A DNA stretch of 41,473 nucleotides from Oscillospiraceae bacterium. Lineage in GTDB: Bacteria; Bacillota; Clostridia; Oscillospirales; CAG-272. The notes below the pieces were generated by a model, which was not told the origin of the DNA, did not search any database, and worked only from the letters and a program-made list of their open reading frames with translations. How positions within the stretch are numbered: the stretch's first letter is position 1; each line of letters starts with the position of its first letter. Both the position numbers and the translations under genes were made by a program. The stretch lies in the NCBI GenBank assembly GCA_015064505.1, contig SVSB01000026.1, positions 1 through 41,473 of the forward strand, read 5' to 3'. Positions 1-8,808 of the stretch are shown piece by piece.

Positions 1-2118
1 ATAAAAGAACGCCCAGAACAGATTCTGCCTGATAACGCGTAGCACTCGTCTGCCGTATGCAAGAGTAACCGGCACGGTACCTATTCCCTGCTTCATAAGC
101 AAAAGATCAGCGGCATTTGCGGCAATATCCGTTCCTCCGTACACGGCGGCACCGATATCGGCACTTGCAAGAGCGGGGGCGTCGTTTATTCCGTCGCCAA
201 CCATCATAACCACTCTGCCCTTTGCCCTTTCCTCGGCAACTGTCTTTTCCTTATCTCCGGGCAAAAGATCTCCGCGTACCATATCCGCGTCAATACCGAA
301 GCGTCTTGCGGCGGCAACGGCACTTGCTTTATTATCACCCGAGAGCATCATAGTTTTAACTCCCAGCGTGTGAAGCTCATCTATCGCCTTTTTGCTGTCG
401 GGAAGATCGGTATCTCCTGCGGCAAGAACGCCGAGAAGTCTTTCGCCCTTTGCAACGAACACGAGAGTAAGCCCCTCTTCCGTCAGTCGCTTCACTTCAT
501 CCTCAACAGGAGAAATATCAACGCCAAGCTCGGACATATACCTCTTACTGCCCGCGTAGCACTTATTTCCCTCCACGGTACCGCAAATGCCTCTGCCGGG
601 CATATCGCGCATATCCGCGCTGGGCTCCGTTTCCCCGATCTTCTCAACGCTGTAAGCAACCACGGCCTTTGCAAGGGGATGGGCGCTTCCCGCCTCAAGA
701 GCGGCAGCAACGCAAAGAAGCTCGCCCTCGTCAACTCCGTGGGCACATACGGCTTCCTTGACCTCGGGGCGTCCCTCCGTGAGAGTTCCCGTCTTATCAA
801 AGACCACAAGATCCACCTTGGCAAGTGTCTCCAGCTCCTTTGCGGAGCGGAGCAGCACGCCTTTTTCAGCCAGGTGTCCGCAGCCAACCGTAACGGCAAC
901 GGGCGTTGCAAGACCGAGAGCGCAGGGGCAAGATATAACGAGCACCGATATTGCGGCGTTAAGCGCTTCGCTTACGTCGCCTCCGCACAGCATCCAGATA
1001 ATAAACGTCACGACGGATATGGACATAACCACGGGAACGAAAACGCCGCTTACCTTATCAGCAAGGCGTGCGATGGGCGCTTTGCCTGCGGCGGCCCTTC
1101 CAACGAGCTCGCTTATCTGGGCAAGAGTGGTGCTTTTACCAACGCGGTGAACGCGCACGGTGATCCTTCCGCTGATATTGGCGGAGGCGGCAAGCACGTT
1201 ATCTCCGGGCATTTTATCGCAAGGCATGCTTTCTCCCGTAAGGGCGGATTCGTCAACGGTGGAGTAACCCTCCTCCACAACGCCGTCCGCCGCAACCCTT
1301 TCACCGGGGCGAACTATAAGGAGATCCCCAACCGCTATTTCAGCAGTCTTTACGGTCATCTCCTTGCCGTCGCGCAGAACGTTTGCGCTGTCGGGTGCAA
1401 GCTTTGAAATACCCTCAAGGGCGGCACCCGCTCTCTTTTCCGCTCCCTCCTCAAGCCATTTGCCAAAGGTAACCAGCACCAGTATCATAACCGCGGACTC
1501 AAACCACAGATCCATGGTTGACTCCGCTGCGGCCGCAAAGTTACCGTTTGCGCTGTATATTGCGGTCTGCACCGTGCGGTAAAGACTCCATATAAGAGAA
1601 GCACCGGAACCGAGCGAAACGAGGGTATCCATATTGGGAGCGCCGTGGAAAAGAGCCTTTGCTCCGGAAGTGAAAAACCTTAAATTAAGCACCACCGCAA
1701 AAAGAGCGGGAACGAGCTGAAAGAGCGCTCTGTTAAGGGCGTTTTCATCTCCGTGGAGAAAATGCGGCATGGGAAGACCGAGCATATGCCCCATGCTTGC
1801 GTACATAAGCACGGCAAGGAATACGGCGGAAATAATAAGGCGGACAGCAACTATCTTTCGGCTCTTATTCTGCTTTTTTTCTTCCTTCAGCTTTTCTTCC
1901 GCGCTTTCATCCACGTATAGCTTTGCGGAAAACCCGATATCCTCAATAGCTGATATTATTTCTTTATCGGTAACGGAGCCGTCGTGCTCGCAGGTAAGGC
2001 GCTTTGCAAGCAGGCTTACCTCCGCGCGGCTGACGCCCTCTATTCTCATTATGCACTTTTCCACCGCAGAAGAACACGCGGCACAATGCATTCCTTCAAC
2101 TGTATATTCTTTTATCAA
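1..2118 (-). CDS. copA: Copper-translocating P1B-type ATPase, C-terminus beyond the window edge
   Basis: Membrane ATPase that exports a soft metal, most likely Cu(I). Reading from a TTG start at 2118, the visible ~706 residues have one N-terminal heavy-metal-associated domain (GMHCAAC at residues 9-15), paired membrane helices, the actuator TGES motif, the ion-site motif CPC (residues 397-399), the phosphorylation motif DKTGT (D441), the P1B hallmark SAHPLAKA, and the hinge GDGINDAPAL from residue 641. The frame is open at base 1, so the last membrane helices are missing. The start is inferred: TTG overlaps the TGA stop of the sensor kinase and is preceded by GAAAGAGG, which implies translational coupling. 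CPC together with GMxCxxC points to copper or silver rather than zinc/cadmium. The co-transcribed two-component system probably controls it. Confidence 0.93.
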   Translation of the reverse strand, partial: MIKEYTVEGMHCAACSSAVEKCIMRIEGVSRAEVSLLAKRLTCEHDGSVTDKEIISAIEDIGFSAKLYVDESAEEKLKEEKKQNKSRKIVAVRLIISAVFLAVLMYASMGHMLGLPMPHFLHGDENALNRALFQLVPALFAVVLNLRFFTSGAKALFHGAPNMDTLVSLGSGASLIWSLYRTVQTAIYSANGNFAAAAESTMDLWFESAVMILVLVTFGKWLEEGAEKRAGAALEGISKLAPDSANVLRDGKEMTVKTAEIAVGDLLIVRPGERVAADGVVEEGYSTVDESALTGESMPCDKMPGDNVLAASANISGRITVRVHRVGKSTTLAQISELVGRAAAGKAPIARLADKVSGVFVPVVMSISVVTFIIWMLCGGDVSEALNAAISVLVISCPCALGLATPVAVTVGCGHLAEKGVLLRSAKELETLAKVDLVVFDKTGTLTEGRPEVKEAVCAHGVDEGELLCVAAALEAGSAHPLAKAVVAYSVEKIGETEPSADMRDMPGRGICGTVEGNKCYAGSKRYMSELGVDISPVEDEVKRLTEEGLTLVFVAKGERLLGVLAAGDTDLPDSKKAIDELHTLGVKTMMLSGDNKASAVAAARRFGIDADMVRGDLLPGDKEKTVAEERAKGRVVMMVGDGINDAPALASADIGAAVYGGTDIAANAADLLLMKQGIGTVPVTLAYGRRVLRVIRQNLFWAFFY

Positions 2119-3590
2119 AGCTGACCTCTTTCTCTTATAGCCTGTACGTCTATACTTTTCGTTTTCTGTTCCTTGCCCTCTCGGAGGGTAAACTCAAACT
2201 CGCAATACTTTCCGAACTCACTGCGCACCTCTATTTTCTCGCCGTGCGCCTCCATAACGGAGCGGGAGATGTAAAGCCCGAGTCCGACACCTGTGCGGTC
2301 AAGGCTTCTACTCTTATCGCTCTTGTAGAATCTGTCGAATACGAAGGGCAGATCCTCCTCGGGAATTCCGTTACCTTCGTTATAGACCGCAACGTGGATC
2401 TTCTTTTCGGAAGAGAACACTCTCAGCCTGAGCTCTCCTCCCTCGCGGGAAAACTTCACCGCGTTATCGCAGATATTGTAAAGCACCTGATGGATAGCGT
2501 CCACGTCTGCGTATGCTATCATGGAATCCCTCTCAACGTCGAATTCAACGTCAAGCTTTTTTCCCTCAATAAGCTGTTCAAAGGAGATAAGTATCTGCCG
2601 CGCCATCTCGCAGATATCAAAATACTCGGGTTTGAACTTTCTTTCGCCCGCCTGAATACGGGAAATATCCAAAAGTGCGCTGACGAGGCGGGAAAGCCTC
2701 TTTACCTCGGAGCTGATTATACGCAGATAATATTCGTGCTTGTCCTCGGGGATGGTACCGTCAAGTATTCCGTCAACGAATCCGCTGATGGTGGTCATTG
2801 GTGTGCGAAGATCGTGGGATACGTTACCAAGGAAGCTGGAACGCATTTTTTCCATAGTGGAAATGGATTCCGCCATGCTGTTAAATGCAGTTGCAAGCTC
2901 GGCGATCTCGTCGTTTCCGGAAACGTGCACGCGCACGTCAAGCTTGCCGGAGGCAAACTGCTTTGCCGCGCGGCTCATAGATTTGAGGGGACCTATAGTG
3001 CGCTCACTCACAAAGTAAATGGCAAGGAGCATAGCAATAAGCACCCACATGGTAGAAAGCACTATGGTGCGTACAAGGGAGCTGAGCATCTCGGTTTCCG
3101 CATGGCTGTTGGTGTAAACGAACACGGCAGCGCGGCTGTTACCGTTTGGGTCGTCTATGGGCTGTGCGGCAACTATGCTTGCCGTGCCCAGCATTCCGCC
3201 AAGATCCGTAACGCCCGTATATCCCGCGTCTCTTAAGGCTTGAAGCATTATGTCACCAGGAATTGCGCTTTTGATAGGAGCCACGGGACTGCTCTCGTCG
3301 TAAAAAAGCACGTTTCCGCTCACGTCGGTAATGAAGGCGTGAATGGTATTGCTGTTTATTGGCGCACTGAGCATTCCCCTCATCACCTCAACGTCATATT
3401 CACCGTCCTCGGAAAACGCAAGCTCCATCACTCGCCGTGCGGATGTGGCTGTGTCGGACACCGTCTCCGTCTTCATTGTGATGGCGTAATCCCCAACGAG
3501 AGAGGTGATTATGAACGCTATCATAGTAAAGCTGAAAACGATTATCAGCACGAATATCGCCGCAAGGCGGGAAAAAATCGATTTAAACAT
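2115..3590 (-). CDS. HAMP-containing sensor histidine kinase
   Basis: Membrane sensor kinase of the OmpR/PhoR-partner class, 491 residues. There is a transmembrane helix at about residues 10-32, an extracytoplasmic sensor of about 140 residues, a second helix at about 175-194, a HAMP domain (about 195-248), and the H-box FLGNVSHDLRTPMTTISG with phospho-acceptor H259. The N-box (DNAVKFSREGG) and the G-boxes (DRTGVGLGLYISR) of the ATP-binding domain follow. The start has GAAAGGAATCT in front of ATG. It lies downstream of its response regulator (60-nt gap holding a hairpin) and its stop overlaps the start of the metal ATPase. The sensor part has no obvious Cys/Met/His cluster, so the signal it reads cannot be named from sequence; metal or envelope stress is an inference from context. 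Confidence 0.95.
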   Translation of the reverse strand: MFKSIFSRLAAIFVLIIVFSFTMIAFIITSLVGDYAITMKTETVSDTATSARRVMELAFSEDGEYDVEVMRGMLSAPINSNTIHAFITDVSGNVLFYDESSPVAPIKSAIPGDIMLQALRDAGYTGVTDLGGMLGTASIVAAQPIDDPNGNSRAAVFVYTNSHAETEMLSSLVRTIVLSTMWVLIAMLLAIYFVSERTIGPLKSMSRAAKQFASGKLDVRVHVSGNDEIAELATAFNSMAESISTMEKMRSSFLGNVSHDLRTPMTTISGFVDGILDGTIPEDKHEYYLRIISSEVKRLSRLVSALLDISRIQAGERKFKPEYFDICEMARQILISFEQLIEGKKLDVEFDVERDSMIAYADVDAIHQVLYNICDNAVKFSREGGELRLRVFSSEKKIHVAVYNEGNGIPEEDLPFVFDRFYKSDKSRSLDRTGVGLGLYISRSVMEAHGEKIEVRSEFGKYCEFEFTLREGKEQKTKSIDVQAIRERGQL

Positions 3591-3610
3591 AGATTCCTTT
3601 CAGCAACAAA

Positions 3611-3643
3611 GCCGGGAGTCCCGACGAAATCGGTACTCTCGGC
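3611..3643 (-). terminator. Imperfect hairpin between response regulator and kinase
   Basis: An interrupted stem of about 14 bp (GCCGGGAGTCCCGA pairing with TCGGTACTCTCGGC, two mismatches) fills most of the 60-nt gap. On the minus strand it is followed only by TTTGTTGC, a weak U-tract. It may be a partial terminator or mRNA-processing site that lowers kinase and ATPase expression relative to the regulator. Confidence 0.5.
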
Positions 3644-3650
3644 ACTGTTT

Positions 3651-4338
3651 TTATTGCAATATCTCGAATTTGTAGCCAACGCCCCAAACGGTCTTCAGTA
3701 TCCATTTATCGGAGACGCCCTCAAGCTTTTCTCTGAGACGCTTAACGTGAACGTCCACGGTGCGGCTGTCGCCCAGATAATCAAATCCCCAAACCTTATC
3801 AAGCAGCTGATCTCTGGTGAATACTCTGTTTGCGTTAGATGCAAGAAAATAAAGCAGATCAAGCTCTTTAGGAGGAACATCCACGGCCTTGCCGGCTATC
3901 TTCAGCTCGTATTTTGCGCGGCTTATCTCCATATTGTCAAAGCGGAGGGTCTCGTCGCTTTCCTTTGGGCCGCTTGCGGCAGAACGGCGGAGAACCGCCT
4001 TTACGCGGGCAGTAACCTCCTTCGTATCAAACGGCTTAACTATAAAATCATCAGCACCAAGCTCAAGACCGAGTACCTTGTCAAAGACCTCGCCCTTGGC
4101 GGTTATCATAATAATGGGTTTGGAGGATCTCCCTGATCTCGCGGCAGACCTGCCAGCCGTCCTTTTGCGGCAGCATAATGTCAAGAAGCACAAGATCCGG
4201 GTCAAAGCGCTTGAAGGCGGCAACGCCCTCAGCTCCGTCGTTTGCGGTCTTGACCTCGTATCCTTCCCTTTCCAAATACATACGCAGTATGTCGCAAATG
4301 TTTATATCGTCGTCAACTACAAGTATCTTCATTCCCAT
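3651..4338 (-). pseudogene. OmpR/PhoB-family response regulator with an apparent frameshift
   Basis: Together the two frames encode a complete winged-helix response regulator. The first (from ATG 4338, preceded by AGGAG) reads the receiver domain: ILVVDDD, phospho-acceptor D53 in LLDIMLPQ, then VCREIRE. At about 4119-4131 the homology switches frame and continues with SSKPIIMITAKGE, LGADDFIVKPFDTKEV and a Trans_reg_C domain ending SRTVDVHVKRLREKLEG...VWGVGYKFEILQ. Joining the frames needs one base removed (or two added, which would give the spacing usual in PhoB/WalR-type receivers). As written, the protein stops about 19 residues after the shift. All catalytic and DNA-binding positions are otherwise intact, so this is either a very recent mutation or a consensus error. 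The partner kinase follows directly. Coordinates cover the whole reconstructed gene. Confidence 0.85.
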
Positions 4339-4398
4339 TTTTATCTCCTTTACGTCATTGCAGAAATAATTAAAGTGCACTATCGTTCCACCGACATA

Positions 4399-4427
4399 AT
4401 ACTACAAAGCCGTTAACAGATTGTGAA
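4399..4427 (-). promoter_or_regulatory. Sigma-A promoter of the regulator-kinase-ATPase operon
   Basis: On the minus strand, TTCACA (4422-4427), a 17-nt spacer and TAGTAT (4399-4404) lie about 60 nt upstream of the regulator start. The intergenic region is A/T-rich and is shared with the divergent ychF promoter. Confidence 0.55.
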
Positions 4428-4543
4428 CATAAGGTAAAAACTTTATGTATTCGTACCATATTTATTATATCTCCCATTTTGGACGAATGCAAGCGCAAAG
4501 GCGAACTTATTTTTCATTTTTGCCTTTAATTTGTCAAAAAGAA

Positions 4544-4572
4544 TTGCAAATATGAAAAAAAGAGTGTATAAT
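4544..4572 (+). promoter_or_regulatory. Sigma-A promoter of ychF
   Basis: TTGCAA (4544-4549), a 17-nt spacer and a perfect TATAAT (4567-4572) lie 32 nt upstream of the ychF ATG. The ribosome site AAAGGA is at 4592-4597. Confidence 0.8.
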
Positions 4573-4604
4573 GTATCGGAATAAACAAAACAAAGGACTT
4601 TGAT

Positions 4605-5696
4605 ATGAAATTAGGTATAGTAGGACTTCCCAACGTGGGAAAAAGCACACTTTTTAACGCACTTACTAATGCGGGGGCGCTGTCTGCGAACTATCCGTTT
4701 GCAACGATAGAGCCGAACGTGGGCGTTGTTGCGGTGCCCGACGCGCGTCTTGACAGACTTGCGGAAATGTACAATCCCGCAAAATACACTCCCGCCATCA
4801 TCGAATTCGTTGATATTGCAGGACTTGTACGCGGAGCGCACGAGGGCGAGGGCCTGGGAAACAAGTTTCTCTCCCATATACGAGAGGTCGACGCCGTTAT
4901 CCACGTGGTACGTTGCTTTGAAAACGGTGATATCATCCACGTTGACGGCAACGTTGACCCCGCCCGCGACGTGGAGACCATAAATCTTGAGCTTATATAT
5001 TCCGATATAGAGCTTCTTCAGCGCAAAGCAGACAGAATAAGAAAGGCGCTGAAGGGCGATAAGACTCTGCAGGCAGAGCTTGAAGCAACGGAAAAGCTCA
5101 TTGCCGCACTTGACGGAGGCAAGACCGCCCGTGCCGCAGGACTTGACGAGGACGAGCTCGCATTTTTTGCAGATACTCCCCTGCTTACACTTAAACCTAC
5201 CATCTACGTTGCAAACGTAAGCGAGGATCAGCTTGTTTCCGAGGATAAGGGCGCAGGCTATAACGCCCTTGCAGCCATCGCAAAGGAAGAGGGCGCCGAG
5301 CTTATCGACGTTTGCGCAGGCGTTGAAGCGGATCTTGCAGAGCTTGAAGAGGAAGAAAAGCAGGAATTTCTTGACGAGCTGGGCATCACCCAGAGCGGCC
5401 TTGACAAGCTTATAGTTGCAAGCTACCGTCTGCTCGGACTTATCAGCTTCCTTACCGCGGGCCCGGAGGAGGTGCGCGCATGGACCATCCGCAAGGGCAC
5501 CAAAGCTCCTCAAGCTGCAGGAAAGATACATTCCGACTTTGAGCGCGGATTTATCCGCGCGGAGACCGTCGCCTTTGAAGATCTTGACCGCGAGGGCAGC
5601 ATTGCCGCAACGAAGGAAAAAGGCCTTTACAGAAGCGAGGGCAAGGAGTACGTCGTTAAGGACGGCGACGTTATGCTGTTCCGCTTTAACGTTTGA
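4605..5696 (+). CDS. ychF: YchF/OLA1-family P-loop NTPase
   Basis: Universally conserved Obg-related NTPase that associates with ribosomes; family members prefer ATP over GTP. At 363 residues it has the family's usual length. It shows the G1 loop GLPNVGKST (7-15), the G3 region [19 protein letters not shown], and NVSE in place of the GTP-specifying NKxD, which is the signature of this ATP-preferring subfamily. The central coiled-coil stretch (about 130-180) and the C-terminal TGS domain (from about 275, ending AVVKDGDV-like [15 protein letters not shown]) are complete. It is monocistronic: it has its own promoter and a strong terminator follows. Confidence 0.97.
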   Translation: MKLGIVGLPNVGKSTLFNALTNAGALSANYPFATIEPNVGVVAVPDARLDRLAEMYNPAKYTPAIIEFVDIAGLVRGAHEGEGLGNKFLSHIREVDAVIHVVRCFENGDIIHVDGNVDPARDVETINLELIYSDIELLQRKADRIRKALKGDKTLQAELEATEKLIAALDGGKTARAAGLDEDELAFFADTPLLTLKPTIYVANVSEDQLVSEDKGAGYNALAAIAKEEGAELIDVCAGVEADLAELEEEEKQEFLDELGITQSGLDKLIVASYRLLGLISFLTAGPEEVRAWTIRKGTKAPQAAGKIHSDFERGFIRAETVAFEDLDREGSIAATKEKGLYRSEGKEYVVKDGDVMLFRFNV

Positions 5697-5711
5697 TAAA
5701 ATGAATACGTG

Positions 5712-5746
5712 CAAGGAGACGGATGCGAATTCGTCTCCTTGTTTTT
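5712..5746 (+). terminator. Rho-independent terminator of ychF
   Basis: Ten-base-pair stem CAAGGAGACG / CGTCTCCTTG with a 10-nt loop, followed by TTTTT. Confidence 0.85.
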
Positions 5747-5806
5747 GAATCTGCCATTTTTGTAAACAGAGCGTTAATTTTTGTAAAAACGAATTTAAAT
5801 ATTGTA

Positions 5807-5835
5807 TTGACCGAAAATCCCCAAAGTTGTATTAT
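5807..5835 (+). promoter_or_regulatory. Sigma-A promoter of the surface-protein gene
   Basis: TTGACC (5807-5812), 17-nt spacer, TATTAT (5830-5835), about 40 nt before the ATG at 5876. Confidence 0.75.
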
Positions 5836-5875
5836 ATTATTGGATCTAAATCTATTTTTATGGAGGTATAAAACT

Positions 5876-6799
5876 ATGCTTAAGAAAATTCTTTGTCTTG
5901 CTCTGGTAGTCATGATGATCTGTGCCATGTCTATCACCGTAAGCGCCGCAGACGAAGGAAAGGTCGTTTACGAGAACGACTTCTCCGATCCCGCAACCAT
6001 CGCCGACTTCAAGCAGTACCGTTCCATTTGGGAAGTTGCTGACGGCAAGCTGTGGATCGTTGGTCCTTCTGAAGAGATCACCGATGCAGAAAGCTTTGGT
6101 CACATTCTTCTCAACAAGGAAGTAACCTGGAAGAACTACATCGTTGAGGCTGACCTTGAGAACGTTCAGACCTCTACCGGTATTATCAGCCGCGCTGATA
6201 TCACCAAGGCCGACGCATCCTCTGCAAACAGCTTTGCCGGCTTCCTCGGCTTCCTCTCCAACAACGCAAAGAGCGGCGCTATGGGTCGTACCAACCCCGC
6301 CGATATCACCGCATGGGGCGGCAACTACGAAGGCTCCGTTATCGCTGCTGGCACAGATATGGGCTCCAGCGTTCACATGAAGGTCACCGTTATCGACGAT
6401 ACCTTCACCCTTGAGATCTTTGATCTCAATACCGGCGTTGAGCTTTACAACAACATCGTCGTTTCCGAAGAGTGGACCAGCGGAACCGTTGGCTTCCGTG
6501 CACGCTTCAACAATGCGGGCACCGGCGCTTCCTCTCTCAACATCGTTTCCTTCGATAACCTGAAGGTAACCCTTCTTGACGAAGAGGTTGAGACCACTGC
6601 CGCTGCTACCGAGGCTGTTACCACCGAGGCCGCAACCGAGGCCACCACTACCGAGGCCACCGTTGACACCACCGTTACTCCCACCGTTCCCGAGGGAACC
6701 CCCGCTACCGGTGACAGCACCGTACTTCTTGCTTTTGCTTGCGCCGCAATCGCTTGCTGCGCCGCAATCGTTGTTTTCAAGAAGAAGAGCGTAAGATAA
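5876..6799 (+). CDS. Secreted surface protein with laminin-G/concanavalin-like domain, Thr-rich stalk and PATGD anchor
   Basis: 307 residues from the ATG at 5876, which has GGAGG eight bases upstream; the longer open frame upstream has no ribosome site. The N-terminus is a signal peptide ending near SITVSAADE. Residues about 28-240 read as a beta-sandwich of the concanavalin/3-keto-disaccharide-hydrolase type (VVYENDFSDPATIADFKQY, FDNLKVTLLDEE). A low-complexity T/E/A/V stalk follows, then TPATGDST, a hydrophobic helix (LLAFACAAIACCAAIVVF) and a KKKSVR tail. PxTGD-helix-basic tail is the layout of sortase substrates, but the motif lacks the leading Leu, so sorting is inferred. Probable role: glycan binding at the cell surface. 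Strong codon bias and a strong promoter suggest high expression. Confidence 0.8.
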   Translation: MLKKILCLALVVMMICAMSITVSAADEGKVVYENDFSDPATIADFKQYRSIWEVADGKLWIVGPSEEITDAESFGHILLNKEVTWKNYIVEADLENVQTSTGIISRADITKADASSANSFAGFLGFLSNNAKSGAMGRTNPADITAWGGNYEGSVIAAGTDMGSSVHMKVTVIDDTFTLEIFDLNTGVELYNNIVVSEEWTSGTVGFRARFNNAGTGASSLNIVSFDNLKVTLLDEEVETTAAATEAVTTEAATEATTTEATVDTTVTPTVPEGTPATGDSTVLLAFACAAIACCAAIVVFKKKSVR

Positions 6800-6814
6800 T
6801 CTGATTACATAGCC

Positions 6815-6851
6815 CCAAAAAAGGCTGTTGCCCCGTGCAACAGCCTTTTTT
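6815..6851. terminator. Bidirectional terminator between convergent genes
   Basis: AAAAAAGGCTGTTGC, loop CCCGT, GCAACAGCCTTTTTT: flanking A and T runs make it work for the plus-strand surface protein and for the minus-strand kinase-like gene. Confidence 0.9.
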
Positions 6852-6856
6852 ACGTA

Positions 6857-7945
6857 TTAAGCAATAATAAAGTCAGCGCGTTTCAGAATGTCTGTCCTTT
6901 CAAAATAAACGTTCTCAAGAGGGATCCACTCATTTACGAATCTGTCGTAAAGATCGGGATTTCTCTTTTTTATGCGCTTTTTCTGCTCTTCTCCGTCTAT
7001 TCTGCAAAAAGCGGTAATATCATAATACTCTGCAAGATGGGGATGCATAGAGTAGCTTCCCTCTACGATAATAAGCTGTTTTTCGGGGAAACGCTTCTCC
7101 TCGCCATCCTCTCCCGTTGAGCAATCGAAGGGGCTGTAGGAAAACTCCCCCTTCACCGCATCCCGAAGAACAAGCGAAAGCTTTTCTCTATCCATATTAC
7201 CTCCGGGCTCCGCAAGCCTTTCCGGCGTTTTCCTTTCAAAGGGCAGAAAAAAATCGTCGACGTGAATAATATTGCAGTCAAAAATTCCGGCAAGATACTT
7301 CGCAACGGTGCTTTTTCCGCTTGCGGCGGGGCCGTCTATGGCAACAACGAGGTTTTCTCCGCTTTTCAGGCGGGCGTCTATTTCCTTGATAAGCGTATAT
7401 GCTCTTACGGCAGAAGGCGACATAACTCTGTACGCAGGATGATAAGCTTCTCTGTATACGTTACTGTGGCTGACGGCACCTCCTCCGTTTTTCTCGTATT
7501 CGGCGAAATAAGCTCTTGCTTCCTTCTCCGAAAAAGCGGCCAGCCCCTTTCTCGCCGCCTCAAGGATATCGTTCAAGCCGTCAGTAAACCTATCCTCTGT
7601 CTTGAACGCCGCATCCTCTATTGCTGACGCGGCAAACATACGGGAAATAAGAGGCACGGAATCGGCTGTTATTTCCCGGCAGGCAAGCTGCAATCTGGCA
7701 CGTCCTTTACCGATATTCTCAAAAAGTTCACATTGAGTCAATTGTCTCTTTTCAGTATTTTCACAATCATTATTTAAAATTGAATTAAGCTCTGCCAAAA
7801 GACGCTTGTGGGCCATACCTGCGTCAACGAAATGGCCGCAACCGTATTCAGACTGATAAAGAAGCTTAACGCAGTCTTGGGGAGTCATAAGCGGATACTT
7901 ATTTAAATGATAACAGAGCACGTCAAAAAAAGTATAAAATATCAT
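6857..7945 (-). CDS. Uridine-kinase-like P-loop protein with an N-terminal conserved domain
   Basis: Two-part protein of 362 residues. Residues 1 to about 190 (MIFYTFFDVLCYHL...; TPQDCVKLLYQSEYGCGHF) form a conserved domain of unknown function. Residues 198-362 are a uridine kinase/phosphoribulokinase-like P-loop domain: Walker A GPAASGKST (205-213), the base/acid region HVDDFFLP, and the lid with FCRIDGEEQKKRIKKRNP. It probably phosphorylates a nucleoside or small sugar-alcohol; uridine itself is not proven because the UMP-binding end is divergent. The ATG at 7945 was chosen; an in-frame TTG lies two codons upstream and neither has a strong ribosome site. It is monocistronic with its own promoter. 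Confidence 0.8.
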   Translation of the reverse strand: MIFYTFFDVLCYHLNKYPLMTPQDCVKLLYQSEYGCGHFVDAGMAHKRLLAELNSILNNDCENTEKRQLTQCELFENIGKGRARLQLACREITADSVPLISRMFAASAIEDAAFKTEDRFTDGLNDILEAARKGLAAFSEKEARAYFAEYEKNGGGAVSHSNVYREAYHPAYRVMSPSAVRAYTLIKEIDARLKSGENLVVAIDGPAASGKSTVAKYLAGIFDCNIIHVDDFFLPFERKTPERLAEPGGNMDREKLSLVLRDAVKGEFSYSPFDCSTGEDGEEKRFPEKQLIIVEGSYSMHPHLAEYYDITAFCRIDGEEQKKRIKKRNPDLYDRFVNEWIPLENVYFERTDILKRADFIIA

Positions 7946-7966
7946 AAGCAAATCTTCATCTTTCTA

Positions 7967-7995
7967 TTGAAAAATAACAAAAAATATGCGATAAT
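7967..7995 (+). promoter_or_regulatory. Sigma-A promoter of the VTC/DUF4956 operon
   Basis: TTGAAA (7967-7972), 17-nt spacer, GATAAT (7990-7995), followed by an approximately 80-nt leader. It is interleaved with the oppositely directed promoter at 8019-8047, so the two transcription units cross each other. Confidence 0.65.
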
Positions 7996-8018
7996 ATTGT
8001 GAATGGATTTATACTGAT

Positions 8019-8047
8019 ATTGTAACATAAATCTCCGCCCAAAGCAA
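8019..8047 (-). promoter_or_regulatory. Sigma-A promoter of the kinase-like gene
   Basis: Minus strand TTGCTT (8042-8047), 17-nt spacer, TACAAT (8019-8024). It overlaps the 5' leader of the divergent VTC operon. Confidence 0.65.
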
Positions 8048-8079
8048 TATATTTCTTGATTTCAACGGAAGGAGGCAAA

Positions 8080-8808
8080 ATGGCAAACAAATACATCTTC
8101 AAGCGTGTTGAAAAAAAGTATTTTATCACCGAAGAAACAGCCCGCGCCCTTTTTGACCGCATAGGCCACCTTCTTGACACCGATCCCCACGGAAAAAGTA
8201 CCGTTTACAATATTTATCTTGATACGCCGTCTTTTCTGCTTATTCGCAACTCAATAGACGCAAAAACTTATAAGGAAAAGCTCCGTATGCGCAGCTACGG
8301 AGTACCGAAACCTGACAGTCACGTATTTTTGGAGCTTAAGAAGAAATACCACGGCGTTGTATACAAACGGCGTTTATCCATGACGTACAGTGAAGCACTG
8401 GATTACATAATAGACGGAAAACGCACAAAAGACTCCCAGATCATGCGGGAAATAGATTATTCTATGAAGTATTACGGAAACCCGGGTCCCGGTGCTGTAA
8501 TAATCTATGACCGAGAGGCTTTTTACTTTAAGGAAAACTCGGAGGTTAGACTTACCTTCGACAGGAACGTGCGCTACCGCTTCGACGATCTTACCACAGC
8601 AAGCGGCGACAGCGGAACGGTGATAACCGAGCCGGGCGCGGTTCTTATGGAGATCAAAACCGACGGCGCAATGCCCCTTTCCCTCGTTAAAGCTCTTTCC
8701 GAGCTAAAGATATATCCATCGTCGTTTTCCAAATACGGAACGGCGTATACCCATATGTTGACAAAGAAAAAATCAGAACTAACCACAGGAGAAAAGCAAT
8801 ATGTTTGA
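8080..8808 (+). CDS. VTC-domain protein, polyphosphate polymerase-like
   Basis: 242-residue soluble tunnel-fold protein of the VTC4-like (triphosphate tunnel metalloenzyme) superfamily; yeast Vtc4 makes polyphosphate from ATP. Paired basic and acidic tunnel residues are visible in beta-strands: FKRVEKKYF near the N-terminus, KLRMRSYG, FLELKKKYHGVVYKRR, REIDYSMKYYG, LMEIKTDGAMP, and a C-terminal SSFSKYGTAYT. The start is the ATG at 8080 behind AAGGAGG rather than an upstream in-frame ATG. The next gene starts inside its last codons, so the two are translationally coupled. Enzyme activity is inferred from the family. Confidence 0.9.
   Translation: MANKYIFKRVEKKYFITEETARALFDRIGHLLDTDPHGKSTVYNIYLDTPSFLLIRNSIDAKTYKEKLRMRSYGVPKPDSHVFLELKKKYHGVVYKRRLSMTYSEALDYIIDGKRTKDSQIMREIDYSMKYYGNPGPGAVIIYDREAFYFKENSEVRLTFDRNVRYRFDDLTTASGDSGTVITEPGAVLMEIKTDGAMPLSLVKALSELKIYPSSFSKYGTAYTHMLTKKKSELTTGEKQYV

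Noticed and set aside
370-1407. 345-codon plus-strand frame opposite the metal ATPase
   Set aside because: The opposite strand encodes every P1B-ATPase motif in order; this frame is low-complexity and lacks a ribosome site.
4611-5714. 367-codon minus-strand frame opposite ychF
   Set aside because: Shadow of a strongly conserved gene with a mapped-looking promoter and terminator on the plus strand.
5723-5875. N-terminal extension of the surface protein upstream of 5876
   Set aside because: The extension crosses the ychF terminator and the gene's own promoter; the ATG at 5876 has the ribosome site and begins a proper signal peptide.
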